Shown here piece by piece: positions 6,401 through 7,079 of a DNA stretch of 7,079 nucleotides. Source of the DNA: JAMCXS01 sp964459065 (lineage in GTDB: Bacteria; Acidobacteriota; Terriglobia; UBA7540). A program made the position numbers and the translations under genes. The stretch covers positions 1 through 7,079 of the forward strand of contig CAYWMN010000201.1 in assembly GCA_964459065.1 (NCBI GenBank), read 5' to 3'. Numbering within the stretch: position 1 is the stretch's first letter; each line of letters begins with the position of its first letter. The notes beneath the pieces were generated by a model. It had not been told where the DNA came from and did no database searches. It worked only from the letters and a program-made list of their open reading frames with translations.

Positions 6401-7003
6401 GTCAAGGTCCCCGCGCCGCCCTCGCCCGTGGAGGTTGCGGGGCCGTGGGAACTCTATTTCCCCAAGGGCCTGGAAGCTCCCGCCCGCGTGACGCTCCCGC
6501 GCCTGATCTCCTGGACCGAGCACCCCAATCCCGGCGTCAAGTATTTTTCCGGCACCGCAACTTATCGCCGCCGGATGGACGTTTCTCCGGAAATGCTCGC
6601 GGCAAATCGCCGGCTCTATCTCGATTTGGGAAGCGTTTACGTGATCGCGGAAGTCAAATTGAATGGTGAGGACCTTGGCCTCCTCTGGAAACCGCCCTAT
6701 CGGGTCGATATCAGCCGCGTGGCCAGCGCGGGCTCGAACGATCTCGAAATCAGCGTCGTCAACCTGTGGCCCAATCGCCTGATCGGCGACGATCACCTGC
6801 CCCCGGACTGCGAATGGAAACCCAAGCTCTGGAGCGAGGTGTTAGCCCGCTACCCACAGTGGCTGCTCGAACACAAACCGCAACCTAACGGCGGCGTTAC
6901 CTTCACCACCTGGAGACATTGGACCAAAAACGATCCGTTGTTCGAGTCCGGCCTCCTCGGCCCCGTGCGCCTCGTCTCGGTCGCGCACCTCAGCGTGGGT
7001 TAA
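3440..7003 (+). CDS. Tat-exported glycoside hydrolase family 106, probable alpha-L-rhamnosidase
   Basis: This 1187-residue protein, if it acts like characterised GH106 enzymes, releases terminal alpha-L-rhamnose by an inverting mechanism from polysaccharides such as rhamnogalacturonan. It opens with a twin-arginine signal (SRRKFL, residues 6-11; hydrophobic to about 32), so folded export to the periplasm or beyond is expected. The catalytic barrel starts with PWVYWFVSNGNITREGI (63-79) and MNNDAGWCGSGGPWI (135-149), is interrupted by a discoidin-like beta-sandwich (about 215-340), and resumes with HIDSWETGSQNWTPGF (457-472). SIEAYG (537-542), GAESFT (588-593) and FVFHRYSMQPW (623-633) follow. 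Glu462 and Glu590 are the likely catalytic pair by comparison, from memory, with Bacteroides BT0986. A helical/Rossmann-like section (about 705-815) precedes C-terminal beta domains, the last GH2-like and sugar-binding (about 1000-1180; LWKPPYRVDI, NLWPNRLIGD). No frameshift or missing motif is seen. The family call is firm; the substrate is inferred. No other carbohydrate gene is visible nearby. Confidence 0.92.
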   Translation: MTNHYSRRKFLRDSAMLAMTPALPGLTGGLAFSAPEASPDLPPGAPIPDLQSGFLSPPPAAQPWVYWFVSNGNITREGITADLEAMHRVGIRGVLYMEVDQFVPPGPVRFMTPEWRRMIQHAVKEATRLGITIDMNNDAGWCGSGGPWITPELSMQMIVWSESHHQGPGHFSGVLPQPRTNKGYYRDIAVLAFPTPRAGLVRMADRSPKITCGVHRESFDSAPLTDGNIATVATLPPPAKGQPQVLNIEFAEPFTARAVTLAPVPRFSTINGTLEVSDDGREYRAVQPVTFYWPISSMNFPEVSSRYYRIVLQPKRHQFDDPFAKGIPIAEVELHPDRRLEDVPGKAAYVRRFRTSVSDEQPVPRDMAVERDKVLDLSPKMDRDGRLNWEVPPGHWTVLRLGHTSTGVMNHPAPKEGLGLESDKLSKRATQVQFDGLMGKLLKDQAAVGGKSLTLTHIDSWETGSQNWTPGFWKIFRDRYGYDLLPYLPTLTGRAVESREISERFLWDLRRLVGDLLLANYAGHMQELSHQHGLKLSIEAYGGGPLDEVAYGGRADVPMSEFWTGVKPGLWNKEMASSAHVYGRPVCGAESFTAIPRNGKWQNHPFKLKALGDHAMTLGINHFVFHRYSMQPWLHEAPGMTMGPYGIHYERTNTWWEQSRAWISYLARCHFLLQRGVFVADVAYLGTENVPNSFPERPDLNPGIPDGYDYDDLPPEALIKQMTVRGGRLELPSGMSYRVLVLPPGRTMRPALLSKIKELVLAGATVVGPPPSASPSLANYPQCDGEIRRLTSELWGDCDGVMLNENRLGRGRVIWGRPLKEVLNDLDAPPDFDCQDAKVGDEIRYIHRRDDEDEIYFVASSSPSARRFLCTFRVKGMRPELWWPDSGRIDPVAVYDQQGDGIRIPLSLDPYGSVFVVFRNSGISEQRIVSVRRNDVEISGIPETPVAEIQLRHPLGRFDLQPGGGYSIEVDQPGAYDLKTAAGRALRVKVPAPPSPVEVAGPWELYFPKGLEAPARVTLPRLISWTEHPNPGVKYFSGTATYRRRMDVSPEMLAANRRLYLDLGSVYVIAEVKLNGEDLGLLWKPPYRVDISRVASAGSNDLEISVVNLWPNRLIGDDHLPPDCEWKPKLWSEVLARYPQWLLEHKPQPNGGVTFTTWRHWTKNDPLFESGLLGPVRLVSVAHLSVG

Positions 7004-7018
7004 TCGGCTGCAAACCGG

Positions 7019-7039
7019 GTGGCGGCTTTGCGCCGCCGC
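7019..7039 (+). terminator. GC-rich hairpin after the hydrolase gene, possible terminator
   Basis: Starting 16 bases after the TAA stop, GGCGGC (7021-7026) pairs with GCCGCC (7032-7037) around a 5-base loop TTTGC; a G-T wobble and one G-C pair extend the stem outward to 7019 and 7039. No T tract follows (the next bases are ACCTTTGCC), so it is not a classical intrinsic terminator. It could act with the palindrome downstream or protect the 3' end of the mRNA. Confidence 0.4.
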
Positions 7040-7056
7040 AACCTTTGCCTGCCGTA

Positions 7057-7079
7057 GAGACGCCTCGCTGAGGCGTCTC
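7057..7079. repeat. Perfect palindromic repeat (REP-like) at the right window edge
   Basis: GAGACGCCTC (7057-7066) and GAGGCGTCTC (7070-7079) form a perfect 10-bp stem around the 3-base loop GCT. The left arm is preceded by GTA, so the stem would grow to 13 bp if TAC follows beyond the window. Short palindromes with a GTAGAGACG-type arm occur as dispersed intergenic repeats in several bacterial phyla; that comparison is from memory. Its place just after a gene fits either a REP-type element or a bidirectional terminator stem. The window edge hides the remainder. Confidence 0.6.

Noticed and set aside
1..7079. A new defence, mobile or biosynthetic system
   Set aside because: All coding capacity is accounted for by a tRNA, ispE, a TPR protein and a GH106 enzyme; no CRISPR array, transposase, integrase, toxin-antitoxin pair or unknown operon is visible.

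Overview
The window looks like a piece of a GC-rich bacterial chromosome, most plausibly from an Acidobacteriota member. That placement is inference. It rests on the order TPR protein - ispE - tRNA-Gln, the style of the exported TPR protein, and a Tat-exported family 106 glycoside hydrolase; there is no rRNA or other phylogenetic marker. Coding density is high, and every long reading frame antisense to the three genes looks like a shadow of them.

Left part (1-3188, minus strand). Three genes run leftwards: an exported protein made almost entirely of about 17 TPR repeats (1125-3188), the isoprenoid-pathway kinase ispE (149-1042), and a tRNA-Gln(TTG) cut by the left window edge (1-55). The gaps are 82 and 93 bases with no convincing terminator, so one transcript is plausible, perhaps with a weak internal promoter before ispE. 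A very good sigma70-type promoter (TTGACA, 17-base spacer, GATAAT) sits just upstream of the TPR gene. In many bacteria ispE and tRNA-Gln are followed by prs, rplY and pth; those would lie beyond the left edge.

Divergent intergenic region (3189-3439). It holds the TPR promoter, a reasonable promoter candidate facing right, an inverted repeat in the right-hand leader, and a purine-rich ribosome binding site.

Right part (3440-7003, plus strand). One large gene encodes a Tat-exported family 106 glycoside hydrolase of 1187 residues, a probable alpha-L-rhamnosidase for plant or microbial polysaccharides. It stands alone here, with no transporter, regulator or other carbohydrate gene visible. After its stop come a GC-rich hairpin (7019-7039) and a perfect 10-base inverted repeat (7057-7079) that touches the right edge and resembles a dispersed REP-type element.

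No new defence, mobile or biosynthetic system is visible. The observations most worth following are the run of seven Gs inside the TPR promoter spacer, the edge palindrome, the tandem 10-base repeat upstream of the tRNA, and the conserved but unexplained TPR-ispE linkage.
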